Notes: a model not told the origin generated them from the letters alone. DNA of 64,000 nucleotides from Roseivivax sediminis (GCF_900112685.1 NZ_FOMS01000006.1:231729-295728); one strand, 5' to 3'; positions 36,185 to 45,150 are shown, counted from the first letter of the stretch. Made by a program: numbers and translations.

Positions 36185-37186
36185 ATGACGACCAGCGACA
36201 CCGAGCCCAGAACCGCCCCCCGCTTTCCCGAAGCGGAGCGGCCGCGCGATCTGCCCCGCCGCAGCTGGTGGCGAATCCTGCGCCGCGTCGCGGTGAACAC
36301 CGGGGAGGACAACATCTCCGTGGTCGCCGCGGGAGTCGCGTTCTACACGCTGCTGTCAATCTTTCCCGCCGCGACCGCCTTCATCTCGCTGGCGGGCTAC
36401 GTGCTCGACCCGTCCGACCTGACCCAGCAACTCGACCAACTGGCGGGGATGCTGCCGCAGGACGCCGCAACGATCATCCAGGACCAGGTGCTCGAGGTCA
36501 CCGGCGGCGATCAGACCGCCACCGGGCTCGCCGCGCTCCTGGCGCTGTCGCTGGCCATTTACGGCGCGATGCGGGGCGTCAAGACGCTGATGGCGGGCAT
36601 GAACATCGCCTATGGCGAGACGGAGAAGCGCAACATCATCGTCATCAACCTCGTCGCGGTCGGGCTGACCGTGGCCCTGCTCTTCGGCGTCATCGTGGCG
36701 CTGAACGCGGTCGTGGTGATTCCCGCGATCATGGGCTTCGTCGGCTTCGGCTCCGGTATCGACATGCTGCTGCGGCTGTCGAAATGGGCGATCCTGCTGG
36801 CCATGACCGTGTTCGGACTGTCGTTCCTCTACCGGTTCGGGCCGTCGCGACGCCGCCCGCAATGGCGCTGGGTGTCGCCCGGCGCGCTGATCGCGGCACT
36901 GCTCTGGGTCGCCGGCACGATCGGCTTTTCCGCCTACGTGCAGAATTTCGGCAGCTACAACGAAACATACGGCACGCTCGGCGGCGTGATCATCCTGCTC
37001 ACCTGGCTCTGGCTGTCGGCTTTCATCGTGCTCCTCGGGGCGGAGTTCAACGCCGAGATGGAGCACCATACCAGCGCCGATACCACCATCGGCCCGCGTC
37101 GGCCGATGGGCGAGCGCGGCGCGGTCAAGGCCGACACGCTGCCGACAGCGGCCTCGCAGGGATCAGACCGTACCCACCCGCGCTGA
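36185..37186 (+). CDS. YihY/BrkB family membrane protein
   Basis: 333 residues from the ATG at 36185. About six membrane segments with the family signature: ISVVAAGVAFYTLLSIFPAATAFISL (about 38-63), the helix WAILLAMTVFGLSFLYRFGP and the C-terminal GGVIILLTWLWLSAFIVLLGAEFNAE (about 277-302). Earlier called RNase BN in error in E. coli; real function is unknown. The first 35 residues and last 30 are hydrophilic. It is convergent with acpP. Confidence 0.9.
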   Translation: MTTSDTEPRTAPRFPEAERPRDLPRRSWWRILRRVAVNTGEDNISVVAAGVAFYTLLSIFPAATAFISLAGYVLDPSDLTQQLDQLAGMLPQDAATIIQDQVLEVTGGDQTATGLAALLALSLAIYGAMRGVKTLMAGMNIAYGETEKRNIIVINLVAVGLTVALLFGVIVALNAVVVIPAIMGFVGFGSGIDMLLRLSKWAILLAMTVFGLSFLYRFGPSRRRPQWRWVSPGALIAALLWVAGTIGFSAYVQNFGSYNETYGTLGGVIILLTWLWLSAFIVLLGAEFNAEMEHHTSADTTIGPRRPMGERGAVKADTLPTAASQGSDRTHPR

Positions 37187-37418
37187 AGGCGGTCCTGCAC
37201 CGGTCCCGGAGCCAAGCCGCAGTTCGGCGACACGAACCTCCGAGCGGCAGGGCTCTGGTCCCGCTACTTCCGAAACTCCTTGCAGAGGCGCGCAAGCGTC
37301 CGCAAATCGCCGGCCGGTGATGCGCCGCGGCCTGCGGCCCCGAGTTCCGCGCGGGGCTTTTCCCGCCGTCCACTCGCGAACAGAGCCAGCCAGAGGCCGC
37401 ACGCCAACGTGCGCCCCC
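37187..37418. other. Intergenic region between yihY and the acpP terminator
   Basis: Part of a 301-bp gap between convergent genes. Frames open in several directions are Arg/Pro-rich shadows of GC-rich DNA. I see no gene, RNA or repeat block here apart from the terminator that follows. In many relatives fabF would lie after acpP on the minus strand; it does not here. Confidence 0.5.
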
Positions 37419-37462
37419 GAAAAAGAAACGGGGCGGCACCTTCGATCCGAAGGCCCGCCCCG
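37419..37462 (-). terminator. Rho-independent terminator of acpP
   Basis: Read on the minus strand: CGGGGCGG, an inner hairpin CCTTC-GGATC-GAAGG, then CCGCCCCG, followed by TTTCTTTTT. Two nested stems and a T-run make it a strong intrinsic terminator for fabD-fabG-acpP. Confidence 0.85.
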
Positions 37463-37487
37463 CGTCACGCCATCGGCGCGCCTGGGA

Positions 37488-37721
37488 TCAGGTCGCGTCC
37501 TTGATGAACTTCACGGCATCACCGAAGGTCTGGATGGTCTCGGCCGCGTCGTCCGGGATCTCGATCCCGAACTCCTCTTCGAAGGCCATGACCAGCTCGA
37601 CCGTGTCGAGGCTGTCGGCGCCCAGATCGTCGATGAAGGACGCGTTGTCGACGACCTTCTCTTCTTCGACGCCCAGATGCTCGACCACGATCTTGCGCAC
37701 GCGCTCTTCGATGGTGCTCAT
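37488..37721 (-). CDS. acpP: Acyl carrier protein
   Basis: 77 residues, acidic. The phosphopantetheine attachment Ser is at residue 37 in [15 protein letters not shown]. Carries growing acyl chains in fatty acid and lipid A synthesis and can supply acyl chains for the AHL synthase encoded at 45.3 kb. It lies 276 bases after fabG on the same strand; that gap holds no convincing gene (one 89-codon frame there is Arg/Gly-rich and lacks family features). Confidence 0.97.
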   Translation of the reverse strand: MSTIEERVRKIVVEHLGVEEEKVVDNASFIDDLGADSLDTVELVMAFEEEFGIEIPDDAAETIQTFGDAVKFIKDAT

Positions 37722-37997
37722 GTCTTATTCCTCACAATGGTTTCGAGCCGCTCGGACCCGGATTCGTCCATGCCCTGAAGCCGGGCCGGTATGTGTCTTG
37801 CCCGCCGCCGCGCGGCGCCTCTGGTTCCTCTGCCTCGGCGCGCGGCCCCGCGCCGCCGGCACCTTCGAGGCGCATGACCGGGCACTGGGACCGTGTCCCC
37901 GTAAACGGCACAACCGCCGCCGGGGCCAAAGCTGCCCGCGCCTATAGCATATGGATCGGGGATGGCAAACGCTTTCGCAGTCTGCATTTGAGGCCCG

Positions 37998-38735
37998 TCA
38001 CAGCATCGCCATACCGCCGTTCACGTGCAGGGTCGCGCCGGTCACGTAGCCGGCTTCGGGGCTGACGAGGTAGAGTGCGGCGGCGGCGATCTCCTCGGGT
38101 GTGCCCATGCGCCCGGCGGGAATCTGGCTGAGCATGTCAGCCTTCTGGTCCGCGGTCAGCTTCTCGGTCATCGCCGTCTCGATGAAGCCGGGGGCGAGCG
38201 CGTTCACGGTGATCCCGCGCGGCGCCACCTCGGAGGCGAGCGACTTGGTCATCCCGATCAGACCGGCCTTGGCGGCGGCATAGTTGCCCTGCCCCGGATT
38301 GCCGGTGGCCCCCACGATCGACGAAACGTTCACGATGCGCCCCCAACGCGACTTCATCATGCCGCGCAGCACACCGCGTGTCAGCCGAAAGGCCGCCGTC
38401 AGGTTGACGTCGAGCACCTGCGTCCAGTCATCGTCGGACATACGCATGAACAGCCCGTCGCGCGTGATACCTGCGTTGTTGACCAGAATGTCGACACCGC
38501 CCATCGCGTCGGCGGCCTGCTTCGGCAATGCGTTGACTGCGTCGGCGTCCGACAGGTTGCACGGCAGCACGTTGGCCCGCTCCCCGAGTGTATCCGCCAG
38601 TTCGCGAAGCGGCGCCTCGCGCGTGCCAGAGAGCGCCACCGTGGCACCGGCGGTGTGCAGCGCCGTGGCGACGGCACCGCCGATGCCCCCCGAGGCACCG
38701 GTCACCAATGCGGTCTTTCCTTCAAGATTGAACAT
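37998..38735 (-). CDS. fabG: 3-oxoacyl-[acyl-carrier-protein] reductase
   Basis: 245 residues. Short-chain dehydrogenase: NADPH motif TGASGGIGGA (about 12-21), NNAG (about 86-89), catalytic Ser in VNVSSIVG (about 138) and YAAAKAG with Tyr and Lys (about 151-155), and PGFIETAMTEKL. Reduces 3-oxoacyl-ACP in fatty acid elongation. Follows fabD by 111 bases and precedes acpP. Confidence 0.97.
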   Translation of the reverse strand: MFNLEGKTALVTGASGGIGGAVATALHTAGATVALSGTREAPLRELADTLGERANVLPCNLSDADAVNALPKQAADAMGGVDILVNNAGITRDGLFMRMSDDDWTQVLDVNLTAAFRLTRGVLRGMMKSRWGRIVNVSSIVGATGNPGQGNYAAAKAGLIGMTKSLASEVAPRGITVNALAPGFIETAMTEKLTADQKADMLSQIPAGRMGTPEEIAAAALYLVSPEAGYVTGATLHVNGGMAML

Positions 38736-38766
38736 GCGTCACGTCCTTCCTCCCAGTCCGGCGGGA

Positions 38767-38797
38767 ACTATGCGCAGTCGAGGCGCCACTTCGTCAA
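38767..38797 (-). promoter_or_regulatory. Possible promoter for fabG
   Basis: On the minus strand TTGACG is followed after 19 bases by CATAGT, ahead of fabG and within the AT-richer 111-base gap after fabD. Spacing is two bases longer than ideal and the -10 matches only four of six positions, so this is a weak call. Confidence 0.25.
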
Positions 38798-38846
38798 CGA
38801 TAACCGTGAGAAACATCTATTGTTTACGATCAGGCAACTGCCCGCC

Positions 38847-39779
38847 TCAGGCGCCGGCGGCGGCGATCACGTCTGCCGGGCTGCCGACGGCGCGCGTGGC
38901 GACCGATCGGTCGATACGCTTGACCATACCCGACAGCGCCTTGCCGGCGCCGATTTCCCAGACCTCGGTGACACCCTGCCCGGCCATCCACGCGACACTC
39001 CCCCGCCAACGCACGGCGGCGGTGACCTGCGCGACCAGCAGATCGCGGATCGTGGCGGCGTCGCTCACCGCTTCGGCGCGCACGTTGGGAACGAGCGGCA
39101 CCGCCGGATCGGAGATCGCCACGTCCGCGAGCGCGTCGCGCATCGCCTCGGCCGCCGGTGCCATCAGCGCGCAATGGAAGGGGGCCGAGACGGGCAACAG
39201 GAGCGCGCGCTTGGCGCCGCGGCCCTTGGCGATCTCCACCGCCCGCTCTACCGCCGCGCGGTGGCCCGAGACGACGACCTGCGCCGGGTCGTTGTCATTG
39301 GCGGCCTCGCAGACCTCGCCCTCGGCCGCCTCCGCGGCGACTTCCTGAACGGATGCGAGGTCGAGACCGAGGATCGCCGCCATCGCGCCGGTGCCGACCG
39401 GCGTCGCCTCCTGCATCGCGCGACCGCGAATCCGCAGGAGCCGCGCGCAATCGGCCACGTTCAGCGCGCCCGCCGCCGCCAGGGCGGAGTATTCGCCCAG
39501 CGAATGGCCCGCGACGAAAGCGGCATCGGCCACCGCCACGCCCTCGGCCTCCAGCGCCCGCATCGCGGCGAGCGACGTCGCCATCAGCGCCGGCTGGGCA
39601 TTCCGGGTGAGCGTGAGCTCCTCCGCCTCGCCCTCCCAGATCAGGGCGGACAGCTTTTCGCCCAGTGCATCGTCGACCTCCTCGAAGACCGCGCGGGCGG
39701 CGGGATAGGCATCGGCCAGATCGCGGCCCATGCCGATGGTCTGGGCCCCCTGCCCGGGGAATACGAAGGCACGGCTCAT
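38847..39779 (-). CDS. fabD: Malonyl-CoA:ACP transacylase
   Basis: 310 residues from the ATG at 39779, the start of the family N-terminus AFVFPGQGAQTIGMG. Moves malonyl from CoA to ACP. Catalytic Ser in GHSLGEYSA (about 93) and the His in PVSAPFHCALM (about 202); the C-terminal EIGAGKALSGM is also typical. First gene of the fabD-fabG-acpP set. The divergent b561-YceI gene starts 193 bases away. Confidence 0.96.
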   Translation of the reverse strand: MSRAFVFPGQGAQTIGMGRDLADAYPAARAVFEEVDDALGEKLSALIWEGEAEELTLTRNAQPALMATSLAAMRALEAEGVAVADAAFVAGHSLGEYSALAAAGALNVADCARLLRIRGRAMQEATPVGTGAMAAILGLDLASVQEVAAEAAEGEVCEAANDNDPAQVVVSGHRAAVERAVEIAKGRGAKRALLLPVSAPFHCALMAPAAEAMRDALADVAISDPAVPLVPNVRAEAVSDAATIRDLLVAQVTAAVRWRGSVAWMAGQGVTEVWEIGAGKALSGMVKRIDRSVATRAVGSPADVIAAAGA

Positions 39780-39972
39780 CGTGCGGCTCCTCCTGTCGCA
39801 GCCTGAGTTTCGCGGTCCTTTACAGGCCCGCTCCGGGCGGCGCAACGGATCGGCACAGGGGCTGTGCAATGGCGCCGATTGCGCATACCGCCCGCCTCAT
39901 TAAATGCAGCATCCAACGACATTGAACGCTGCACCGCGGCGCCGCCGCATCCTGACCCGGAGGACCCGACAG

Positions 39973-41175
39973 ATGGCCGCCACGAACGCCGCCGACCATT
40001 ACGGCGCGGTCACCAAGACCCTGCACTGGGCGACCGCCCTCGGCATCATCGCCAACCTTGCCCTGGGACTCGCCGCCGTCTGGGTGCCGACCGATCCCGG
40101 CAGCGCGCTGACAGTGAAGACGACGCTCTTCTCGATCCACAAGACGCTGGGCGTGACACTGTTCTTCCTGGCGCTGGCGCGGATCCTCTGGGCCCTGACC
40201 CAGCCCAAGCCCGCGCCGCTCCACCCCGAGCGGCCCGCCGAGACGCTGGCGGCCGAGACGGTGCACTGGCTGCTCTACGGCAGCCTTGTCGCGGTGCCGT
40301 TGGCCGGCTGGATCGGGCACGCGGCAAGCGAGGGCTTCGCGCCGATATGGTGGCCGCTGGGACAGGGCCTGCCGCTCGTCCCCGCCTCCCCGGCGCTGGC
40401 CGAGGGCGCCTGGGCCGTGCATGTCGTGCTGGTCTGGGTGCTGGCCGGGTCCATCGCGCTCCACGTCGCCGGCGCACTCAAGCACCACCTGGTCGATGGT
40501 GATGCCACGCTGCGGCGCATGCTGCCGGGCCGCACCCGCGCCGGCGGCACCGCCGGGCGGCCGGGCCACGCCCTGCCCGCAGGTCTTGCGGTGCTGGTCT
40601 GGGCCGCCGCGTTCGGCACCGGCGCCGCGCTCGGCACATTTCGGTCCGACGCCGCCGCGCCTCCCGCCCCGGCGCTCGAAGCGGTCGCGTCCGACTGGCA
40701 GGTGCAGGACGGCACGCTGGCCATCGCGGTGACGCAGATGAACGACGAGGTCACCGGAACCTTCAACGACTGGACCGCCGACATCACCTTCGAGGATCGG
40801 GACAGCCCCGGCAGGGCGGGGTCCGTCACCGTGGAGATCGCGGTCGGGTCGCTGACCATCGGGTCGGTCACGAAACAGGCGACGGGGCCCGACTTCCTCG
40901 CCGCGGAGGCCCATCCCCGCGCCACCTTCGCCGCCGACATTCTGCGAACAGAGGATGGTTGGGTCGCCGAGGGTACCCTGTCACTCAAGGGCAGCGAGGT
41001 GCGGGTGCAGTTGCCGTTCGATCTGGAGCTGGAGGACGACACCGCGCGCATGTCGGGCAGTACAACGCTTGACCGCCTGGCCTACGACGTCGGGACCGGC
41101 ACAAGCGAGAGTCAGGTCGGACGCAACGTGCGCGTGGACGTGTCTCTGACCGCAGAGCGCGCTGCCGGGGATTGA
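39973..41175 (+). CDS. Cytochrome b561 fused to a YceI domain
   Basis: 400 residues from the ATG at 39973, with GGAGG ten bases upstream. Residues about 1-185 are a four-helix b561 domain with His residues able to bind two hemes (KTLHWATAL, SIHKTLGV, VHWLLYG, ALHVAGALKHHL). A fifth hydrophobic segment (about 200-218) leads to a C-terminal YceI lipocalin-like domain (about 235-400: GTFNDWTADITFEDRD, VTKQATGPDFLAAEAHPRATF, ATYTL-type end RNVRVDVSLTAERA). YceI domains bind polyprenyl lipids, possibly quinones, so the fusion may link quinone binding to heme electron transfer. A separate YceI gene follows, convergent. Confidence 0.9.
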   Translation: MAATNAADHYGAVTKTLHWATALGIIANLALGLAAVWVPTDPGSALTVKTTLFSIHKTLGVTLFFLALARILWALTQPKPAPLHPERPAETLAAETVHWLLYGSLVAVPLAGWIGHAASEGFAPIWWPLGQGLPLVPASPALAEGAWAVHVVLVWVLAGSIALHVAGALKHHLVDGDATLRRMLPGRTRAGGTAGRPGHALPAGLAVLVWAAAFGTGAALGTFRSDAAAPPAPALEAVASDWQVQDGTLAIAVTQMNDEVTGTFNDWTADITFEDRDSPGRAGSVTVEIAVGSLTIGSVTKQATGPDFLAAEAHPRATFAADILRTEDGWVAEGTLSLKGSEVRVQLPFDLELEDDTARMSGSTTLDRLAYDVGTGTSESQVGRNVRVDVSLTAERAAGD

Positions 41176-41200
41176 TCTGCCACGCCTCCACACGAAATAC

Positions 41201-41224
41201 GGCCCGCCGGGATCCCGGCGGGCC
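41201..41224. terminator. Bidirectional hairpin between b561-YceI and YceI genes
   Basis: A perfect 24-base palindrome, GGCCCGCCGGGA and TCCCGGCGGGCC, lies midway between two convergent genes. There is no long T-run (TTCGTCGTCTT follows), so the terminator role is likely but not certain. Confidence 0.65.
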
Positions 41225-41251
41225 GTTCGTCGTCTTGATAGGGCGAACCGA

Positions 41252-41839
41252 TCAGCCTTCGCTGTCGTCGGCCTGCATCGCTTCCAGCGAGATCTCGACC
41301 TCTACCTCGTCGCTCACGTAGGGTGCGAACATGCCGAGGTTGTAGTCGGAGCGGATCAGCGTCGTGGTCGCCGAGAAGCCGGCCCAGGGCTCGCCCTCCA
41401 TCGGGTGCTCGCCTGCCTGGTTCAGCGTGGCGTCGAGCACCACCTCCTTGGTCACGCCGTTCAGAGTCAGATCGCCGGTGATCTCGGCGCTGCTCTCGCC
41501 CGTGACCTCGATGCCGGTGGAGGTGAAGGTCACCATGTCGTCCTCTGACGCACCGAAGAAGTCGTCGGACATGAAGTGCTCGAACCGCTCTTCCCAGCCG
41601 GTCAGCATGGAACGGACGGGAAAGGAGACCTCGACCGACGAATTTGCCGGCTCCTCCTGGTCGAACATGATCTCGCCCTCGAAGCCAGAGAACATGCCGT
41701 AGCCGGTGGAAAAGCCGAGGTGATCGTAGCTGAACACGATCTGGGCGTGCGAGCTGTCGACATCGTAGGCGACGGGTTCGGCCAGTGCGGCGGTGGCGGG
41801 CAGAAGCGCGAGCGCGGTGGCCGCAGCGAAACGGGTCAT
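41252..41839 (-). CDS. YceI family periplasmic protein
   Basis: 195 residues. Signal peptide MTRFAAATALALLPATAALA, then a full YceI domain: YDVDSSHAQIVFSYDHLGFS, GEIMFDQEEPANSSVEVSF, GDLTLNGVTKEVVLDATLN and RSDYNLGMFAPYVSDEVEVEIS. Family members are lipocalin-like carriers of isoprenoid lipids. It faces the b561-YceI fusion across a shared terminator and likely follows the small membrane protein gene at 41919-42197 on the same strand. Confidence 0.93.
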   Translation of the reverse strand: MTRFAAATALALLPATAALAEPVAYDVDSSHAQIVFSYDHLGFSTGYGMFSGFEGEIMFDQEEPANSSVEVSFPVRSMLTGWEERFEHFMSDDFFGASEDDMVTFTSTGIEVTGESSAEITGDLTLNGVTKEVVLDATLNQAGEHPMEGEPWAGFSATTTLIRSDYNLGMFAPYVSDEVEVEISLEAMQADDSEG

Positions 41840-41918
41840 ATGGATATCCTCTTGGGTTATGGGCGTTTGCCACGCAAAGAGGTGTCCTTCGCCGCCGCGC
41901 GATCAACTCCGTCCGCGC

Positions 41919-42197
41919 TCACAGACCCTGTTGAGCATTGAACACGGTGCTGCGGCGCGGCGTCGACGCAGCCAGGAGAGACAGGCCCGGCAGGCCAAGG
42001 AATACCGACAAGCCCAGCTTGAACGCCGGCATCGCCGGCAGCTGCGCCGGAGCCGCCGCTGCCGCCCACAGCGCCAGCGCGACAGCCACCAACGCCGAAC
42101 CCGCGACAAGGCTCAAGAGGCGCAGCGCGGCGTGCAGGGGGCGTTCTGCCGGCGACGGATTGCCGGTTCCGTTCGGACGATCTGCGCCATGCGACAT
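41919..42197 (-). CDS. Hypothetical small membrane protein
   Basis: 92 residues from the ATG at 42197, chosen because GAGGGAAG lies just upstream and the sequence before it is unlike a protein. Two hydrophobic segments (about 27-49, LRLLSLVAGSALVAVALALWAA, and about 58-79, FKLGLSVFLGLPGLSLLAAS). I do not recognise a family. The gene lies 79 bases upstream of yceI in the same direction and 241 bases from the divergent rpsF. Confidence 0.55.
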   Translation of the reverse strand: MSHGADRPNGTGNPSPAERPLHAALRLLSLVAGSALVAVALALWAAAAAPAQLPAMPAFKLGLSVFLGLPGLSLLAASTPRRSTVFNAQQGL

Positions 42198-42299
42198 CGG
42201 GACTTCCCTCTTCTTCCACCTTCTTAAACAATCCCTAACCAAATCGGCGACAATGAGGCACAACCTCGGCGCGAACCTGACGCCCTTCGCCCGATCCCC

Positions 42300-42327
42300 T
42301 TGCGCGGACAGCGCATGTGTGTATACG
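42300..42327 (+). promoter_or_regulatory. Predicted promoter of rpsF-rpsR-rplI
   Basis: TTGCGC, 16 bases, then TATACG, followed by a GC-rich GGGG at the likely start. It sits about 110 bases upstream of rpsF in the divergent gap, and no better pair is seen. Confidence 0.35.
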
Positions 42328-42438
42328 GGGCCTTCCTTTCGCAACATCACGTCGGAACCCGCGCAGTCTCTCGTGGGCAGGCGCGAAAGGATCCTGATGC
42401 CTGTCCTTTGAAATGCGCCAGAACGATACGGAGACCGC

Positions 42439-42798
42439 ATGCCGCTTTACGAGCATGTCTTTATCTCGCGTCAGGACCTGTCCAGCGCGCAGGCCGAAGG
42501 CCTTGTCGAACACTTCACCTCCATCCTGTCGGACAACGGCGGCACGCTCGTCGACAGCGAATACTGGGGCGTGAAGACCATGGCCTACAAGATCAACAAG
42601 AACCGCAAGGGCCACTACGCCTTCCTGCGCACCAACGCCCCGGCCGAGGCGGTGCAGGAGATGGAGCGCCTGATGCGCCTTCACGACGACGTCATGCGCG
42701 TGCTGACCATCAAAGTCGAAGAGCACGAGGAAGGCCCGTCGATCCAGATGCAGAAACGCGACGAACGCGACGACCGCCGTCGCGAACGCCGCAACTGA
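42439..42798 (+). CDS. rpsF: 30S ribosomal protein S6
   Basis: 119 residues. N-terminus MPLYEHVFISRQDLSSAQAE, the S6 core EYWGVKTMAYKINKNRKGHYAF (about 41-62) and a C-terminal tail rich in Glu, Asp and Arg (KRDERDDRRRERRN). In the ribosome it pairs with S18, whose gene follows 25 bases later. The gene order rpsF-rpsR-rplI is the standard one. Confidence 0.98.
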   Translation: MPLYEHVFISRQDLSSAQAEGLVEHFTSILSDNGGTLVDSEYWGVKTMAYKINKNRKGHYAFLRTNAPAEAVQEMERLMRLHDDVMRVLTIKVEEHEEGPSIQMQKRDERDDRRRERRN

Positions 42799-42823
42799 TC
42801 ACCCGAGAAAAGGAGCATAAACC

Positions 42824-43051
42824 ATGGCAGCAAAACCGTTTTTCCGCCGCCGCAAGGTCTGCCCGTTCTCCGGTGAGAACGCGCCCAAGATCGACTACAA
42901 AGACACCAAGCTGCTGCAGCGTTACGTGTCCGAGCGCGGCAAGATCGTGCCCTCGCGCATCACCGCCGTCAGCTCCAAGAAGCAGCGCGAACTTGCGCGC
43001 GCCATCAAGCGCGCCCGTTTCCTCGCGCTTCTCCCCTACGCCGTGAAGTAA
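42824..43051 (+). CDS. rpsR: 30S ribosomal protein S18
   Basis: 75 residues with AAAAGGAG upstream. N-terminal [21 protein letters not shown] and the signature [25 protein letters not shown] region (about 34-58), then [13 protein letters not shown]. Binds S6 on the platform of the small subunit. Ten bases before rplI. Confidence 0.98.
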   Translation: MAAKPFFRRRKVCPFSGENAPKIDYKDTKLLQRYVSERGKIVPSRITAVSSKKQRELARAIKRARFLALLPYAVK

Positions 43052-43061
43052 GGAGAGAGAG

Positions 43062-43697
43062 ATGCAAGTCATTCTGCTGGAACGCGTGGCCAAGCTCGGC
43101 CAGATGGGCGACGTCGTTGACGTGAAGCCCGGTTACGCGCGCAACTTCCTCCTGCTTCAGGGCAAGGCGCTGTTCGCCTCGAAAGAGAACATCGCCCGCT
43201 TCGAAGCCGAGAAGCAGCACCTCGAGGCCAAGAACCTCGAGAGCCGCAAGGAAGCCGAATCGGTCGGCGACAAGCTCGGTGGCGAACAGTTCGTAGTGAT
43301 CCGCCAAGCCTCCGACGGCGGCAACCTCTACGGATCGGTGACCACGCGCGACGCGGCCGAGGTCTGCAAGGAGGCCGGCTTCGATGTCGACCGCAAGCAG
43401 GTCATCATCCGCGAGCCGATCAAGGAGCTGGGCCTGCACGTCGTCGAGGTGCACCTGCACCCCGAGGTCATCGTGGAAGTCACGCTGAACGTCGCCCGTT
43501 CGCCTGAAGAGGCGGAGATCCAGAAGGCCGGCAAGTCGATCCAGGACGTCGCCGCCGAGGAAGAGGCGCAGGCGGAGTTCGAGATCTCCGAGCTTTTCGA
43601 CGACATCGGTGCCGCGCAGCTCGACGACCTCGAGACCGCGCCGGACCAGGACACCGAATCGGAAGAGCCCGACAACAGCGACGATCCCCGGTACTGA
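43062..43697 (+). CDS. rplI: 50S ribosomal protein L9
   Basis: 211 residues with GGAGAGAGAG upstream. The N-terminal domain has [37 protein letters not shown] (split as [11 protein letters not shown] and [13 protein letters not shown]), then the long helix and C-terminal domain to about residue 150. Beyond that is an acidic tail of about 55 residues ([27 protein letters not shown]) that most L9 proteins lack; such tails are common in Rhodobacteraceae. Followed by a strong terminator. Confidence 0.97.
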   Translation: MQVILLERVAKLGQMGDVVDVKPGYARNFLLLQGKALFASKENIARFEAEKQHLEAKNLESRKEAESVGDKLGGEQFVVIRQASDGGNLYGSVTTRDAAEVCKEAGFDVDRKQVIIREPIKELGLHVVEVHLHPEVIVEVTLNVARSPEEAEIQKAGKSIQDVAAEEEAQAEFEISELFDDIGAAQLDDLETAPDQDTESEEPDNSDDPRY

Positions 43698-43754
43698 TCG
43701 GTTCCGGGCTTCTTTCGCGGAGGCAACCCCTCTGCGACAACATGTCGCAAATTA

Positions 43755-43784
43755 AGGCCGCGCTTTATCTGGCGCGGCCTTTTT
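43755..43784 (+). terminator. Rho-independent terminator of rpsF-rpsR-rplI
   Basis: Stem AGGCCGCGC and GCGCGGCCT with an 8-base loop TTTATCTG, followed by TTTTTG. Standard intrinsic terminator 58 bases after the rplI stop. Confidence 0.9.
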
Positions 43785-43916
43785 GTCTACCCGATTGACT
43801 TTTAATTCGTTTACGGCAACAGAGTGTCCGCGCCTCGGCGCTGACCTTGATTAACGTCATGCTTGCTTATTCCGGCGAATTATGGCGGTGTGATACCACC
43901 CGAAAGCGAGAGTACA

Positions 43917-44294
43917 GTGAATTTAGTAGATAAGCATATCGGCGCGCGTGTGCGTGCGCAGCGCCAGGCGCGTGGGCTCACGCAGCGCGACCTGGGTGAA
44001 CGTTTGGGCGTCCGTTTCCAGCAGATCCAGAAGTACGAGAGCGGGCAAAACCGGATTTCAGCAGCGCAGATGTGGCGCATCTCCAGTGTGCTTGAGATGC
44101 CGATCAGCCATTTCTTCGAAGCGCTCGATCTCAGTGAAGCGCAGGAGGCGTCCAATCCGGCGCAAACGCCGCTCAGCCCGGCACAGACACGTGAACTTGC
44201 ACATATCTTCACAGCTCTGGAGACGTCGCAGCGTGACGCCGTCATGGCCTTCCTGCGCTCGCTTGCGCACGGCAACGAAAATGTGAGAACATGA
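43917..44294 (+). CDS. XRE family transcriptional regulator, PraR-like
   Basis: 125 residues from a GTG at 43917, with GCGAGAG upstream; a TTG 18 codons earlier is possible but less fitting. HTH_3 DNA-binding domain at about residues 5-62: IGARVRAQRQARGLTQRDLG, RFQQIQKYESGQNRISA and MWRISSVLEMPISHFFEAL. The FQQIQKYE-G-NR pattern and the phenylalanine pair at the end match the alphaproteobacterial SinR/PraR group, which controls quorum sensing and attachment in rhizobia. It lies 44 bases upstream of luxR and may be co-transcribed with it. Confidence 0.85.
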   Translation: MNLVDKHIGARVRAQRQARGLTQRDLGERLGVRFQQIQKYESGQNRISAAQMWRISSVLEMPISHFFEALDLSEAQEASNPAQTPLSPAQTRELAHIFTALETSQRDAVMAFLRSLAHGNENVRT

Positions 44295-44338
44295 ACGCTC
44301 CGTAAGGGCAAACTTTTGCCGCGATCACGTGGAAGGGT

Positions 44339-45040
44339 ATGGACCTTAGAGAGAACCGACCCAACTGCACCCGAGAGGCCCACGTGATCGATTTCCTGAG
44401 ACGGATTTGCGATCAACACGGATTGGACGATGCCGCTTATGCCGGCGCGAATCCGATTTCGGGTCGCGTCCATGGTTTCATGACGTATTCTGCCGATTGG
44501 CAGGCCCACTACGCTCAAAACCAGTTGCACAGGATCGATCCCACTCTGATCGAGGCCCGGCGCTCCATCGCGCCGGTCGACTGGTCACGCCTGGAGCCGA
44601 ACGAGAACTTCGACAAGGTCTTCCGCGACGCGCACGATTTCGGAATCAGCAATCTCGGTCTCACGATCCCCGTGCGCGGCCCCCTGGGGGACGTCGGCAG
44701 CCTCAGCGTGACCAGCAACCTGCCTCGCTCAGAGTGGGAAAAGCTCCGCAAAGAAGTGATCTATCACCTGCAATCCTACGCCGTGAACATCCACGATCAG
44801 GTGATGCGCGACGACAAGCTGATGGCAGCGCTCACCGAGCATGCACTGTCCACGCGCGAGATCGAGATCCTGCAATGGATCGCCGCCGGCAAGAGCCAGG
44901 CGGATATCGGCGGGATCCTGTCGATCTCGCACCGCACGGTGGAAGTGCATCTGCGCTCCGCCCGCACCAAGCTGAACGCGCTGACCACCGCCCAGGCCAT
45001 CGGCAGGGCAATCGCGCGGGGACTCATTTACCCCGAGTAA
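44339..45040 (+). CDS. LuxR-family quorum-sensing regulator
   Basis: 233 residues. N-terminal autoinducer-binding domain with the invariant ligand residues Trp54, Tyr58, Asp67, Pro68 and Trp82 (SADWQAHYAQNQ, RIDPT, PVDWS) and a Gly in GLTIPVRGPLG. C-terminal HTH at about 165-230: STREIEILQWIAAGKSQADI and RTVEVHLRSARTKLNA. All contacts for an acyl-homoserine lactone are present, so it should respond to the product of the luxI gene 234 bases downstream. Confidence 0.95.
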   Translation: MDLRENRPNCTREAHVIDFLRRICDQHGLDDAAYAGANPISGRVHGFMTYSADWQAHYAQNQLHRIDPTLIEARRSIAPVDWSRLEPNENFDKVFRDAHDFGISNLGLTIPVRGPLGDVGSLSVTSNLPRSEWEKLRKEVIYHLQSYAVNIHDQVMRDDKLMAALTEHALSTREIEILQWIAAGKSQADIGGILSISHRTVEVHLRSARTKLNALTTAQAIGRAIARGLIYPE

Positions 45041-45150
45041 GCGTCCGCTCGAGATGATTGACCGGTGAACACCGGGCGGAACCCCGCCTGTACGGCGCCA
45101 CCGGTGTCGGCGACGACCCGCTCCCCACGCCACTAACGCTAGGTCATGCC

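Noticed and set aside
37718..37987. 89-codon minus-strand frame between fabG and acpP
   Set aside because: Arg/Gly-rich, no ribosome binding site and no domain; more likely spacer.
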